From positions 331,365 to 395,364 of the forward strand of contig JAACJG010000008.1 of assembly GCA_009917695.1 (NCBI GenBank): 64,000 nucleotides of DNA, written 5' to 3'. The translations under genes were made by a program, and so were the position numbers. This document shows, piece after piece, positions 19,543 to 28,039 of the stretch. The stretch's first letter is position 1. Each line of letters starts with the position of its first letter. The DNA comes from Candidatus Rifleibacterium amylolyticum (GTDB lineage Bacteria; Muiribacteriota; Ozemobacteria; Ozemobacterales; Ozemobacteraceae). The notes beneath the pieces were generated by a model that was given only the letters and a program-made list of their open reading frames with translations, ran no database searches and had not been told where the DNA came from.

Positions 19543-20402
19543 CGAATTCGACTCGCGCGATCTGGCATCTCGTCTTCCTCACAATCTTTGCAGCACCAGG
19601 CGTGCGCGATTTCGCTTATGGCCGCGGCCTGACTGCCGGCTGTCATGCTCAGGTGTGTGCCGCCGGGAATTCCAACGATAGCCTTGCGCGGCGAACTTAC
19701 CGCTGTATAGCCGGCGTCAACTGCGCTCTGCGGCGCAATGCGATCAGCACTGCCAAAAATGAGACAGACCGGCGTATGAATGTTGACGAAACGCTCGGTA
19801 TAGTTGATGGTACCGCTGCGATCGGTAAAATTACGCGTGCGCATCCAGTGCAGAGCCTGTACAAATGTCTCGACTGGAACATTGACAGTGGCAGTCTTGA
19901 GCAGGTAACGAAAAAGATTGATGTCGGGCACGCGCTCAGGCGGCGCAGCAGCCGCGAATAAAACACACAAAAGCCTCCCACCCAGCTTTACCGGGACAGT
20001 TCGGTAGCCAGTCAGCGAAGCGATTGCAACCCAGGCTTTCATCAATGGTGGATAAATTGGAATGCGGGGAAAGCTGAACGGCGAGCCAGCGGTAACGATT
20101 GCCGGCGCATCGATAACGCCATGCGCCTGCGCCGCCATGGCCAGCATGCCACCCTGGCTGTAGCCGAACACGTAAGGTTTTTCGCCAGCTTCGTCACAGA
20201 CCTGCTTCCAGATCAGCGGCAGATCTTCATACATATGAAAATCGAAGTCCCATGGTTGATCACGGTGATGGTCGAGCGGATAGCTGACCGGATACAGCTC
20301 GAAAAATCTGCTCAGGTAAGGACCGAGGCCATGTCCTTCGACGGCAAACAGATTGGCATTGTTACAGATTCCGTGTAATAGCAGTAACGGCGGCTTTCTC
20401 AT
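19539..20402 (-). CDS. Alpha/beta-hydrolase fold protein
   Basis: This 287-residue protein is a predicted serine hydrolase. It opens with the core strand and oxyanion segment LLLLHGICNN, and has the nucleophile elbow GYSQGG near residues 100-105, a late acid (FGSADR near 217) and a catalytic-His candidate in GGTHLS near 250, in the right order for the fold. A hydrophobic stretch (about 130-175) could be a lid or membrane contact. The substrate is unknown; it resembles lipase or acyl-hydrolase relatives. Its start overlaps the polA stop by four bases, so it is probably coexpressed with polA. Confidence 0.8.
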   Translation of the reverse strand: MRKPPLLLLHGICNNANLFAVEGHGLGPYLSRFFELYPVSYPLDHHRDQPWDFDFHMYEDLPLIWKQVCDEAGEKPYVFGYSQGGMLAMAAQAHGVIDAPAIVTAGSPFSFPRIPIYPPLMKAWVAIASLTGYRTVPVKLGGRLLCVLFAAAAPPERVPDINLFRYLLKTATVNVPVETFVQALHWMRTRNFTDRSGTINYTERFVNIHTPVCLIFGSADRIAPQSAVDAGYTAVSSPRKAIVGIPGGTHLSMTAGSQAAAISEIAHAWCCKDCEEDEMPDRASRIR

Positions 20403-23182
20403 AAATCCACTTCTTCAAGGTCAGCCAGATTCTCTCCGTATGACATATCGCATACGAGCGGTACATTCAGTTTAACACAATTCTCCATGCAATGCTTCAA
20501 CAACGGTGCAACCTGTTTCAATTCGGATTTTGGCAGCGAAAACACCAGTTCGTCATGAATCTGTAGAATCAGTCGTGCCTGATAATTTTTATCGCACAGC
20601 ATTCTGACAGTGTCGAGCATGGCTTTCTTGACCAGATCGGCAGCAGAGCCCTGCAGGCGGGTGTTCTTGGCGATGCGCTCAGCGCCACTGCGCAGCTGAA
20701 ATTTGCCAGAATTGATATCAGGCAGCTGCCTGACTCGACCGAGCAGTGTCTCGACCTCGCCGCTGGTGCGTGCCTGCTGCACAACTTCTTCAAAAAAGCT
20801 GGTAACCTGCTGAAAGCTGTTGTAGAAGCTGTCTATGTATTCTTTCGCCTGCGGCCTGGTGATGGCAAGGTCTTCGGCCAGACCATGCGCCGAAATACCG
20901 TAAAGAATACCGAAATTAACGGTTTTACCAATATTGCGCTCCTGCGAAGTCACTTCGGATGGCGGTTTTTTAAAAATGCGGCCGGCACTGATCGCATGAA
21001 TGTCGGTATTGGTGACAAAAGCCTCGACCAGACCGGGGTCCTGCGAAAAGTGCGCGAGCAGGCGCAGTTCGATCTGCGAATAGTCGATCGACACGAAAAC
21101 ATCGCCAGCCCGTGGCGGCACGAAAGCTCGCCTGATTTTGCGCCCCCACTCGGTTTTGATCGGTATATTCTGCATGTTCGGATTCGAGCTCGACAGGCGA
21201 CCGGTAGCGGTGACTGCCTGATTGAAGCTGGCGTGAATCAAGCCGGTTTTTTCATTTACCAGTGCCGTCAGCGACTCGGCGTAGGTCGAGCGCAGTTTCG
21301 CCAGTTCACGGTATTCGAGCAGGTCAGCGCAGATCGGGTGTTGCGACGCCAGCAGCTTGAGCACCTCGCTGTCGGTCGAAAAGCCGGTCTTGGTCTTCTT
21401 CGGCGGATTCAGGCCGATTTCTTTGAACAGTATCTCCTGGAGCTGCTGTGTCGAGTTGATGTTAAAACTGTGGCCGGCGTGCTGATGAATCGAAGTTTCA
21501 AGCTCGCTCAGTCGCCCGGCGATTTCGTCGCTGAGCTCGCGCAGATATTTTGAGTTGAGGCCGATACCGGTGCGTTCCATGCCGAGCAGAATGCGCAATA
21601 TCGGCATCTCAAGTTCGTCGAACAATTTTTTCAGTTTCCTGTCAGCCAGTTCCTGCTGAAATCTGTGATAGAGACGCATGGTAAGCAGGACATCCTGACA
21701 GGCATATTCGCAGGCCGCAGCAAGATCGACGGCAGCAAAGTCGCCGGCACCAGCCACCTCGCGATATTCCGAAACGTCAAAGTTGAACAGACTGCGACCG
21801 AGATTCTTCAGAGCATTCGAGCGGGTTGGATCGATGACATAGCCGGCAATCAATGTATCAAAGAGTCTGTTGCCCGCTTCAACCCCCTCATTGGCAAGAA
21901 AGGCGAGATCAAACTTGAGATTGTGGCCAACTACCATGCGGCCCGGCAGAGTATCGCGAAGAATCGCAAAAAAATCAGCAGCTTCGATCTGATCATCAGG
22001 CGTCAGACCAAGATAGGCATGGCGCAGCGGAACATAAGCGGCTCTTTCGCTGCTGGAAGCCAGCGAGACACCGACAATTCTGTTACTGACCGGATCAAAG
22101 CCATCGGTCTCAATATCGATACAGACTGTATCGCCAAGGTCTGCCAGCCAGCGCTTGAGCTCGTCAACTCTGCTGATCAGAAGCTTTTCGCCCGGCAATG
22201 GCTTGAGTTCAGGCTCTGGTGGATTTTCTGCTGCCGCCTGAACATCTTCGGAAGTTTCATGCACTGCGACATGCTTAGTGCCGGCTTCGGCCGGTTTGCG
22301 CGGAGGCAGCGTATGACCGGCAAATTCTTTATAGAGAGACCCGAATTCATAGCGACTGAGAAAGTCGGTAAAGGCATCGGAATTCAGGTTGTCCGGGTTC
22401 CATCTGAACTCGTCCGGACTGTCGAAAACCTTGAGGTCACATCTTATCGTTGCCAGATCGTGTGACAAAAACGCCATTTCGCGGTCATCTGCCAGCTTCT
22501 GTCGCATTTTTTCGTTATCGACAGCGTCGAGTGAGCTGTAAAGCTTCTCGATGGTTCTGAACTGCTGAATCAGCGCCAGCCCCTTTTTCTCGCCGATTCC
22601 TTTAACGCCGGGAATATTATCGGAAGAGTCGCCCATCAGGGCTTTGAGCTCGATAATTCCGCGCGGGTCGAAGCCGTATTCTTTATTGAATTCGGCAACA
22701 TCAATTTCACGGGTATCGGTAACGCCTTTCTGGCAAAGTTCAACCAGCACATTGTCATCGATAAGCTGCAGCAGGTCACGATCACCGGTTACAACCGTAA
22801 CCTTGTGGTGTTGCGCCAGGCTTTTTGCCGCCGAGCCGATGAGATCGTCGGCTTCGTAGTCGTCGCGCGTCAGTATTTTTATATTGAGCGCCGCCACTGC
22901 CTTGTGTGCTAATGGCAGCTGCTCAAGCAGATCTGGCGGCGTCGGTTTGCGTTTAGCCTTGTATTCAGGATACATGCGGCGGCGAAATGTGTCGCGCGAA
23001 GTATCGAAAGCGACAGCAATCAGGTCTGGCTGCCGATCCTTAAGCATTTTCAGCAGCATGCGCAAAAAGCCGTACAGCGCCCCGGTTGCGACGCCATCAC
23101 TGGTTTTCAGGCGCTGGTTCTGAAAGGCGTAATAAGCGCGAAATACTATGTTGTTTCCATCGATCAGCAGGCAGTGCGACAT
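20399..23182 (-). CDS. polA: DNA polymerase I
   Basis: This 927-residue polymerase has all three classical domains: a 5'-3' exonuclease (1-290, opening LLIDGNNIVFRAYYAF), a 3'-5' exonuclease near 335-500 with all proofreading motifs present (DIETD near 355, GHNLKFDLAF and YACQDV) and the polymerase domain with motif A (DYSQIELRLLAHF near 694), motif B (RNIGKTVNFGILYG) and motif C (QIHDELVFS near 874). Proofreading should therefore be active, unlike in many Gram-positive PolA proteins. GGGAGGAG lies just before the ATG. The gene is followed by the overlapping hydrolase gene; a repeat array lies upstream. Confidence 0.97.
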   Translation of the reverse strand: MSHCLLIDGNNIVFRAYYAFQNQRLKTSDGVATGALYGFLRMLLKMLKDRQPDLIAVAFDTSRDTFRRRMYPEYKAKRKPTPPDLLEQLPLAHKAVAALNIKILTRDDYEADDLIGSAAKSLAQHHKVTVVTGDRDLLQLIDDNVLVELCQKGVTDTREIDVAEFNKEYGFDPRGIIELKALMGDSSDNIPGVKGIGEKKGLALIQQFRTIEKLYSSLDAVDNEKMRQKLADDREMAFLSHDLATIRCDLKVFDSPDEFRWNPDNLNSDAFTDFLSRYEFGSLYKEFAGHTLPPRKPAEAGTKHVAVHETSEDVQAAAENPPEPELKPLPGEKLLISRVDELKRWLADLGDTVCIDIETDGFDPVSNRIVGVSLASSSERAAYVPLRHAYLGLTPDDQIEAADFFAILRDTLPGRMVVGHNLKFDLAFLANEGVEAGNRLFDTLIAGYVIDPTRSNALKNLGRSLFNFDVSEYREVAGAGDFAAVDLAAACEYACQDVLLTMRLYHRFQQELADRKLKKLFDELEMPILRILLGMERTGIGLNSKYLRELSDEIAGRLSELETSIHQHAGHSFNINSTQQLQEILFKEIGLNPPKKTKTGFSTDSEVLKLLASQHPICADLLEYRELAKLRSTYAESLTALVNEKTGLIHASFNQAVTATGRLSSSNPNMQNIPIKTEWGRKIRRAFVPPRAGDVFVSIDYSQIELRLLAHFSQDPGLVEAFVTNTDIHAISAGRIFKKPPSEVTSQERNIGKTVNFGILYGISAHGLAEDLAITRPQAKEYIDSFYNSFQQVTSFFEEVVQQARTSGEVETLLGRVRQLPDINSGKFQLRSGAERIAKNTRLQGSAADLVKKAMLDTVRMLCDKNYQARLILQIHDELVFSLPKSELKQVAPLLKHCMENCVKLNVPLVCDMSYGENLADLEEVDL

Positions 23183-23220
23183 TCTGTCTCCTCCCGTTGT
23201 TTACTGACCGCCAGTATAAC

Positions 23221-23340
23221 ATTATTTCCGTTTTCGTGCTCGTAATCCTGCTCGTGCGCGTGAGTCGATGCGCTTGCCATCCGGCTGCGCCTCGACACTT
23301 GGCCATCCATGGCCTGCGTCGTAATCGATTCTTTCTCTCC
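23221..23340. repeat. Block A repeat upstream of polA
   Basis: This stretch contains degenerate cgtgctcg/cgtaatc units and leads into the tandem 217-bp units. No coding potential was seen on either strand. Confidence 0.6.
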
Positions 23341-23557
23341 AAGATTTCGCACAAAGCCACAGAGCCACGAAGAAGAAGCTCACGCAGAGCCGCAGAAGCG
23401 CGGAGAAGAAAGAAAAAAGAAAGAGAAGAACGATACCCGATCCCGATAGCGATAGCGATAGCGATAAGAGACGAAGAGCATCCGCCGGTGAGACAGATTT
23501 CGCCGATTTCCATCATCGTGCTCGTGCGCGTAATCGTAATCGTAATCGATTCTCTCT
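23341..23557. repeat. Tandem 217-bp repeat, unit 1 (intact)
   Basis: The unit runs from aagatttcgcac through block B (cacagagccacgaagaagaag), hexamers of gatagc, block C (catccgccggtgagacag) and block A (cgtgctcgtgcgcgtaatcg). It repeats at 23558 with few differences and contains the uninterrupted form of the site into which the group II intron inserted in unit 2. Confidence 0.9.
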
Positions 23558-23719
23558 AAGATTTCGCACTAAGCCACAGAGCCACGAAGAAGAAGCTCAC
23601 GCAGAGCCGCAGAAGCGCGGAGAAGAACGATACCGATACCCGATCCCGATAGCGATAGCGATAGCGATAAGAGACGAAGAGCATCCGCCGGTGAGACAGA
23701 TTTCGCCGATTTCCATCAT
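23558..23719. repeat. Tandem repeat unit 2, left part, interrupted by the intron
   Basis: This is colinear with unit 1 as far as ttccatcat at 23711-23719. The rest of the unit (cgtgctcgtg and the cgtaatcg run) continues at 25607, on the far side of the intron. Confidence 0.9.
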
Positions 23720-23762
23720 GTAGAGTAGGAATCGACGGGAGGGTGTAACCCCGCCCCGTCGT

Positions 23763-23811
<49 letters not shown>

Positions 23812-23821
23812 TTGCCTTTCA

Positions 23822-25219
23822 TCATAAGTATAGTAGTCCAGTGTTTCTGACAAGAGCATAATGCGAGCTCTTATCATCCCTTTTGTAGCCTCTTTGGCTC
23901 TTTCTTTGCAGGTGTTGAAGCATTCTACCGCCAGCATAGAAATTTAATTGAGCATAGGCCTTCTTGCAGTAACCATAGCTGAAGTAGTTCTTCCACCCTC
24001 GCAGGAAGGTGTTTAACCTATCCACAACTGACTCTACCGGCAGGCGACAGAGATTCGAGGCGGTTAGCCTGTGTATCTCCTGCCGGGCTTTCACGATTGA
24101 TTTCTTCGCCGGAATGACGTTCAAATACTTTCCTTTGTAGCCGAACAGGCTTCGATCATATCTGAAGGTATACCCCAGAAAGTCAAGCCTGCTCTCTTTC
24201 TTCAGACTCAGTATCTGTGTTTTGTCCGGGTTAAGAGTTAGACCCAGCCATTCTTCGACAGTTTGTTTTATCCAGTCAGTCAGTTTCTGACTGATCTGGT
24301 TTGCGCAAACTACGAAGTCATCGGCGTAGCGTATCAATCTTGCATTAGCCCATGTGTATGGGCCTGCTTTCATGTGAAATTTCTTATCAAGCCAGTGTAG
24401 ATATAGGTTCGACAGCAAAGGCGAAATGACTCCACCCTGCTGGACACCCTGCCGATTGGCTTTGGGGGGAAGACGTTTGTTGTCGTCGGTTTTCTCTATG
24501 ATCGGAGCCTTCAGCCAACTTTCAATCAGCTTCAGAATACTACTGTCGACGACTCTCATCTTGACGCACTTCATGAGCTTGTCATGCGGAATCGTGTCAA
24601 AGTAGCTTTTCAAATCTGCATCATAGATTTCCGTTCGACCACTTTTGATTGTTTCCTGAATTTTCTCAAGGGCTTCATGCGCTTTCTTACCGGGCCTGAA
24701 ACCATGAGAACATTCCAGAAAGTCTGCTTCAAATATCGGTTCCATTATCAACAGGGTGGCAGCCTGAACAACTCGATCCTTCAAAGTCGGTATTCCTAAG
24801 GGTCTTTTACCTTTGTTTGCTTTGGGAATGTATACCCGCAGCACAGGATCCGCGCGATAAGTCTTGTTAGTCAGTGTCTCACGGATGCCTGTAAGAAATT
24901 CACCGAGCTTTACTGGATTATCAAGAAATTCTTCTGCACACACACCATCGATGCCTGCTGCTTTACCTCTTTTGCCAACGTTCTTCCATGCCGTCTCGAT
25001 GACATCTGTACGGCAGATCTGGTTGTAGAGTGAGTAAAAGCGGAATTCTGGTTCGTTTACTGCCTTTTGATTTAGTTTCCATCTCAACTCACGAACTTTC
25101 AGCGGAATGGAATTATTATCGAAGCTTAGGACTTCGATAACTTCAGTTTCGCTTTCCCCGTAGTAGAACACAGGTTCAATCGGTTTCGTTTTGGTGTGAT
25201 GGTTACGCGACAACAGCAA
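23822..25219 (-). CDS. ltrA: Group II intron reverse transcriptase/maturase
   Basis: This 465-residue protein splices and mobilises its host intron. The reverse transcriptase domain begins near residue 65 and includes GIDGV, IPKANKGKRPLGIPTLKDR, the GFRPGK segment, QGGVISPLLSNLYL and the catalytic YADD box near residue 299. The maturase (domain X) region follows at about 370-445 (LNTFLRGWKNYFSYG). There is no HNH endonuclease domain, so it is an En-minus type that would use nicked or single-stranded DNA as primer. The frame is uninterrupted. A long structured 5' region (25220-25606, domain I) precedes it. Confidence 0.95.
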   Translation of the reverse strand: MLLSRNHHTKTKPIEPVFYYGESETEVIEVLSFDNNSIPLKVRELRWKLNQKAVNEPEFRFYSLYNQICRTDVIETAWKNVGKRGKAAGIDGVCAEEFLDNPVKLGEFLTGIRETLTNKTYRADPVLRVYIPKANKGKRPLGIPTLKDRVVQAATLLIMEPIFEADFLECSHGFRPGKKAHEALEKIQETIKSGRTEIYDADLKSYFDTIPHDKLMKCVKMRVVDSSILKLIESWLKAPIIEKTDDNKRLPPKANRQGVQQGGVISPLLSNLYLHWLDKKFHMKAGPYTWANARLIRYADDFVVCANQISQKLTDWIKQTVEEWLGLTLNPDKTQILSLKKESRLDFLGYTFRYDRSLFGYKGKYLNVIPAKKSIVKARQEIHRLTASNLCRLPVESVVDRLNTFLRGWKNYFSYGYCKKAYAQLNFYAGGRMLQHLQRKSQRGYKRDDKSSHYALVRNTGLLYL

Positions 25220-25606
25220 CCTCCCTTCGCTCCAGGTTGATTAGACCCTTCTTAACTACTATGAAGGTATCCGACTCCCGATCAACAGTGATCGGGTCTC
25301 TCAGGTTCCTCGACTTCTCTTTCACTGCACGCTGTCTCCAAACACCCCGAAGAGCCCTCTGGCTGCATATGAATGTTACTTTACCAGAGGCAACAGGCTT
25401 CACCAAGCACGGAAGGCTGGCCGCTCTCAAGAACACTAACGAGGCCGAATCGAGTTCACTCGCGTTACGGCTTACAGTTTCGTCTTCGCAGGCCTCACCT
25501 TGGGGATTACTCCTTTCAGTGCCGCGTTGACTATATGGTGAACATTCAATTACCATATTGACTACCTTTCAAATCAATAGAGAAGTCAGGCTTATCCTGA
25601 CGCACC

Positions 25607-25665
25607 GTGCTCGTGCTCGTAATCGTAATCGTAATCGATTGAATCATACGATTACGAGAACGATT
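25607..25665. repeat. Unit 2 right part: block A repeat with inverted copy
   Basis: cgtgctcgtgctcg and three cgtaatcg units, then cgattacgag in inverse orientation, form a possible hairpin. This is the 5' exon of the intron and lies about 60 bases before the next gene. Confidence 0.75.
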
Positions 25666-25727
25666 TAATTACCAACGCGGCATTGTAGAAATTCAAAATT
25701 GAAGAATGCTAACGAAGGATAGAAGAT

Positions 25728-26129
25728 ATGATATACGAAGAAAGCGTCAGAACCCCGGCACCGCAGTCGTTTGTCGATGTGACTCATCTGGTTGCCAAAG
25801 CCGTCAAGGCATCGGGCATGACTGATGGCCATATTCTCGTGTCGGTGCCGCATACCACCGCGGCACTGACCATCAACGAAAACGCCGACCCGGCAGTGGT
25901 AAGCGATATGCTGCGCCGGCTCGAGCAGGCTTTCCCGACGCACGACCCGGCCGACCGCCACGCCGAAGGCAACAGCCATGCTCATGTCAAATCAAGCCTG
26001 CTCGGCACCTGCCACAGCTTTATTGTCAGCGGCGGAGCGCTGGTTCTCGGCACCTGGCAGGGCATCTACCTGTGCGAATTCGACGGTCCCCGCACCCGCC
26101 GCCTCGTAGTGTCAATCATCAGAACCTGA
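25728..26129 (+). CDS. yjbQ: YjbQ family (UPF0047) protein
   Basis: This 133-residue protein belongs to the UPF0047/YjbQ family, annotated as having secondary thiamine-phosphate synthase activity in E. coli, though the physiological role is unclear. Conserved motifs are present: VSVPHTTAALTINENADP near residues 43-60, the HAEGNSHAHVKSSLLG stretch near 85-100 with its metal-binding histidines, and GTWQGIYLCEFDGPR near 115-129. It is a single gene framed by repeats; a palindromic block-B repeat follows its stop codon and might act as its terminator. Confidence 0.9.
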   Translation: MIYEESVRTPAPQSFVDVTHLVAKAVKASGMTDGHILVSVPHTTAALTINENADPAVVSDMLRRLEQAFPTHDPADRHAEGNSHAHVKSSLLGTCHSFIVSGGALVLGTWQGIYLCEFDGPRTRRLVVSIIRT

Positions 26130-26138
26130 AAAAGAAGG

Positions 26139-26208
26139 CTCGCACAAAAACACAGAGCCACTAAGAATCATTTCAGGACTTCTTAGTGGCTTGGTGACTT
26201 TGTGCGAG
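26139..26208. repeat. Palindromic block-B repeat forming a long hairpin
   Basis: ctcgcacaaa...cacagagccactaagaa is followed within about 11 bases by its inverse, ttcttagtggcttgg...tttgtgcgag. Arms of about 29 bases differ at only a few positions. It could form a stable RNA stem just after yjbQ and may act as a bidirectional terminator between yjbQ and the convergent four-helix gene. Confidence 0.75.
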
Positions 26209-26214
26209 AATATG

Positions 26215-26230
26215 ACGAACTAATACTCGT
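26215..26230. repeat. 16-bp direct repeat, left copy
   Basis: acgaactaatactcgt occurs here and again at 26670-26685. The two copies flank the four-helix-bundle gene and each contains the stop codon of a gene read leftwards (four-helix gene here, nucleoside kinase at the other copy). Confidence 0.8.
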
Positions 26231-26618
26231 GCTCGTGCGCGTAATCGTAATCGACTTCGTCTTCTCGAACACTGCTGCCGTCAATCATCCGGGTTAACAT
26301 TGAAACAATCCGCAAAAGCAATTGCTTACAATGAGAGGCCTGTTCTTCAGAAATTGTTTTGCATGCAAGAAGGATATCCATAACAGCTGCGCATTCGAGA
26401 GCCGAACCACGTGCTATTTCAAAAAATCGCCTCCGATCTGCTTCTGAGCGTTTTCCGTTACCTTCGGCAATATTCAAAGGTACGGACTGAGAAGCCCGGA
26501 TCATCTGATCTTTTGTATGACGGTTCAGATCTGATAAAGTTCTACTCAATCCGAATACCCATGCGGTCATTTCGATGGCAATACGGTAAACATCCAGCTT
26601 TTCGTGGTCAAACTTCAT
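26220..26618 (-). CDS. Four-helix-bundle protein (S23/TIGR02436-like)
   Basis: This 132-residue protein is an all-helical member of the four-helix-bundle family first described from 23S rRNA intervening sequences. Family features are LDVYRIAIEM at the start, the DQMIRASQSVPLNIAEGNGK motif (about 38-57) and the regularly spaced helices that follow. The cellular role is unknown. The last ten residues, DYDYAHEHEY, are encoded by a block-A repeat, which also lies next to the stop codon. A 16-bp direct repeat flanks the gene, so it may have been inserted at the end of the nucleoside kinase gene. Confidence 0.85.
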   Translation of the reverse strand: MKFDHEKLDVYRIAIEMTAWVFGLSRTLSDLNRHTKDQMIRASQSVPLNIAEGNGKRSEADRRRFFEIARGSALECAAVMDILLACKTISEEQASHCKQLLLRIVSMLTRMIDGSSVREDEVDYDYAHEHEY

Positions 26619-26639
26619 AGAAAGTCATGAATAATAATT

Positions 26640-26669
26640 TCGATTCCGATTACGAAGACGATTACGAGC
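26640..26669. repeat. Block A repeat between the four-helix and kinase genes
   Basis: cgattccgattacgaagacgattacgagc is a short run of the block-A hexamer-like units. It fills nearly all of the gap upstream of the four-helix gene, whose start region has only a weak Shine-Dalgarno. Confidence 0.65.
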
Positions 26670-26685
26670 ACGAACTAATACTCGT
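26670..26685. repeat. 16-bp direct repeat, right copy
   Basis: This is identical to 26215-26230 (acgaactaatactcgt). It overlaps the last codons and stop of the nucleoside kinase gene, so this copy is probably the original and the left one the duplicate. Confidence 0.8.
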
Positions 26686-28024
26686 AGATGCTGCCGCCGA
26701 TGTATTCGCGGATCAGCACGTCTTTTGGAATGATGTCTTCGTCTTCCCAGGTCTTGAATGACGCAAGCAGATCATGCACGCGTTTGGCCCGGATATAGGC
26801 GTCCTGGCGCTTGGGGTCTTCGCGGTAATCCTTGACGAAATCGGGGAAATGATGGAACAGGTGTTTCTTGTAAATCGGCAGTTCATAAGGCAACGAGCCG
26901 TCGATTACGTGATCGACCGAACCAACGAAAGGTATTATGTGCTGAATCTCTGAACGTCGCACATAATGCCAGTGTTCGAGGGTCTGCCGCGGGTTGTAAC
27001 TGCGATGCCATGAGTCGCGTACCATGCGGCGCAGCAGGCGAACATCGGTCCAGCGAATGAATTCACCGTCTTTATTTTTGATCTGGCAGAGAGTTTCGAT
27101 ATACAGCTTGAATTTTTTCTCGTCGCTGACACTGCTGGTCATCGGAGCATAGAGACCGTGCAGGCTGTCGAGCAGCAGAATCTGGTTCTTTTCGAGCTTC
27201 ATCGGATCGGTTTCGGCTTCGCGCTTACCGGTCTTGAAATTGTAGCGTGGCATTTGAATGGTCTTGCCATCGAGCAGATCGGCCAGATGCTGATTGATCA
27301 GGGCGAGATCCAGCGCTTCCGGAGTTTCAAAATCGTAGTCGCCGAATTCGTCGCGCGGATGATGTTCAAGATTGAAGTAATACATGTCGAGTTCCATCGA
27401 AACCAGCTCGTATCCCTGCCTCTGCAGGTGCTCGCCAATTTTGATGGTGGTAGTGGTCTTACCAGAGCTCGATGGCCCGGCGATGATGACAATGCGCACT
27501 TCCGGCAGACGGGCGATGATCTTTTCAGCAGCTGAAGCGATATCGGCATCGTATTTAGCGGTAACATCGGCTACCAGCTTAGGATAGGTGCCCTTTTCGA
27601 TGTGTTCGTTGATCTTGTCGATGCTGTAACAGTTGTGATCGACAGACCAGCTCAGCACCTGCCAGATTTTTTTGTATGGTATGTTGCCAGAAGAGGTCGA
27701 ACTCTGCTTTTCGACACCCTGCCGCAACTTGTTGTGCTCGTAGCGATAAAGAATGAATTTCTTGGCGGTCTTGGCGTGCCCGGACTCGATGAGTTCCTTT
27801 TCGATGATATCCTGCACTTCTTCAACACTGGGCAGCGCTGGCGGCTGCTTGCTAAGTTCGAGCTGGTGCACTACCTTTTCGGCGAGAATCTCGGCCAGGC
27901 GCCGGTCATGACCGCCGACTTCCACTGCCGCCCGAAAAATGGCATTAACGATCTTTTCCTTGTCGAACGGCACTACCTGCCCGTTACGTTTGACAATTTT
28001 CTCAAGTGTGCTGGCTGGGCTCAT
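26675..28024 (-). CDS. ATP-cone/uridine kinase-like nucleoside kinase
   Basis: This 449-residue protein fuses an N-terminal ATP-cone (1-100; KIVKRNGQVVPFDKEKIVNAI) to a phosphoribulokinase/uridine-kinase-type P-loop kinase. The Walker A motif GPSSSGKT is at 183-190, followed by the substrate-binding region with DMYYFN and YDFETPEALD, and by the MPRYNFKTGKRE stretch. The kinase half resembles bacterial uridine kinase-like proteins; the ATP-cone suggests allosteric control by adenine nucleotides, as in ribonucleotide reductase and NrdR. The substrate is unproven. The start is 15 bases before the stop of the SLBB exporter gene, so the two are probably cotranscribed. Confidence 0.85.
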   Translation of the reverse strand: MSPASTLEKIVKRNGQVVPFDKEKIVNAIFRAAVEVGGHDRRLAEILAEKVVHQLELSKQPPALPSVEEVQDIIEKELIESGHAKTAKKFILYRYEHNKLRQGVEKQSSTSSGNIPYKKIWQVLSWSVDHNCYSIDKINEHIEKGTYPKLVADVTAKYDADIASAAEKIIARLPEVRIVIIAGPSSSGKTTTTIKIGEHLQRQGYELVSMELDMYYFNLEHHPRDEFGDYDFETPEALDLALINQHLADLLDGKTIQMPRYNFKTGKREAETDPMKLEKNQILLLDSLHGLYAPMTSSVSDEKKFKLYIETLCQIKNKDGEFIRWTDVRLLRRMVRDSWHRSYNPRQTLEHWHYVRRSEIQHIIPFVGSVDHVIDGSLPYELPIYKKHLFHHFPDFVKDYREDPKRQDAYIRAKRVHDLLASFKTWEDEDIIPKDVLIREYIGGSIYEY

Positions 28025-28039
28025 TTCATACCTCTTTCA

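Noticed and set aside
23097..23559. Open frames on both strands upstream of polA
   Set aside because: They consist of block A and B repeats read in frame and overlap the polA start.
23341..23719. CRISPR-like array or other short-repeat defence locus
   Set aside because: The repeats are two 217-bp units and short hexamer runs. There are no uniform spacers and no cas genes nearby.
23822..26618. Diversity-generating retroelement (reverse transcriptase plus four-helix Avd-like gene)
   Set aside because: The reverse transcriptase is a typical group II maturase with domain X inside a complete intron. I see no template/variable repeat pair with adenine substitutions, and the four-helix gene is separated by yjbQ and repeats.
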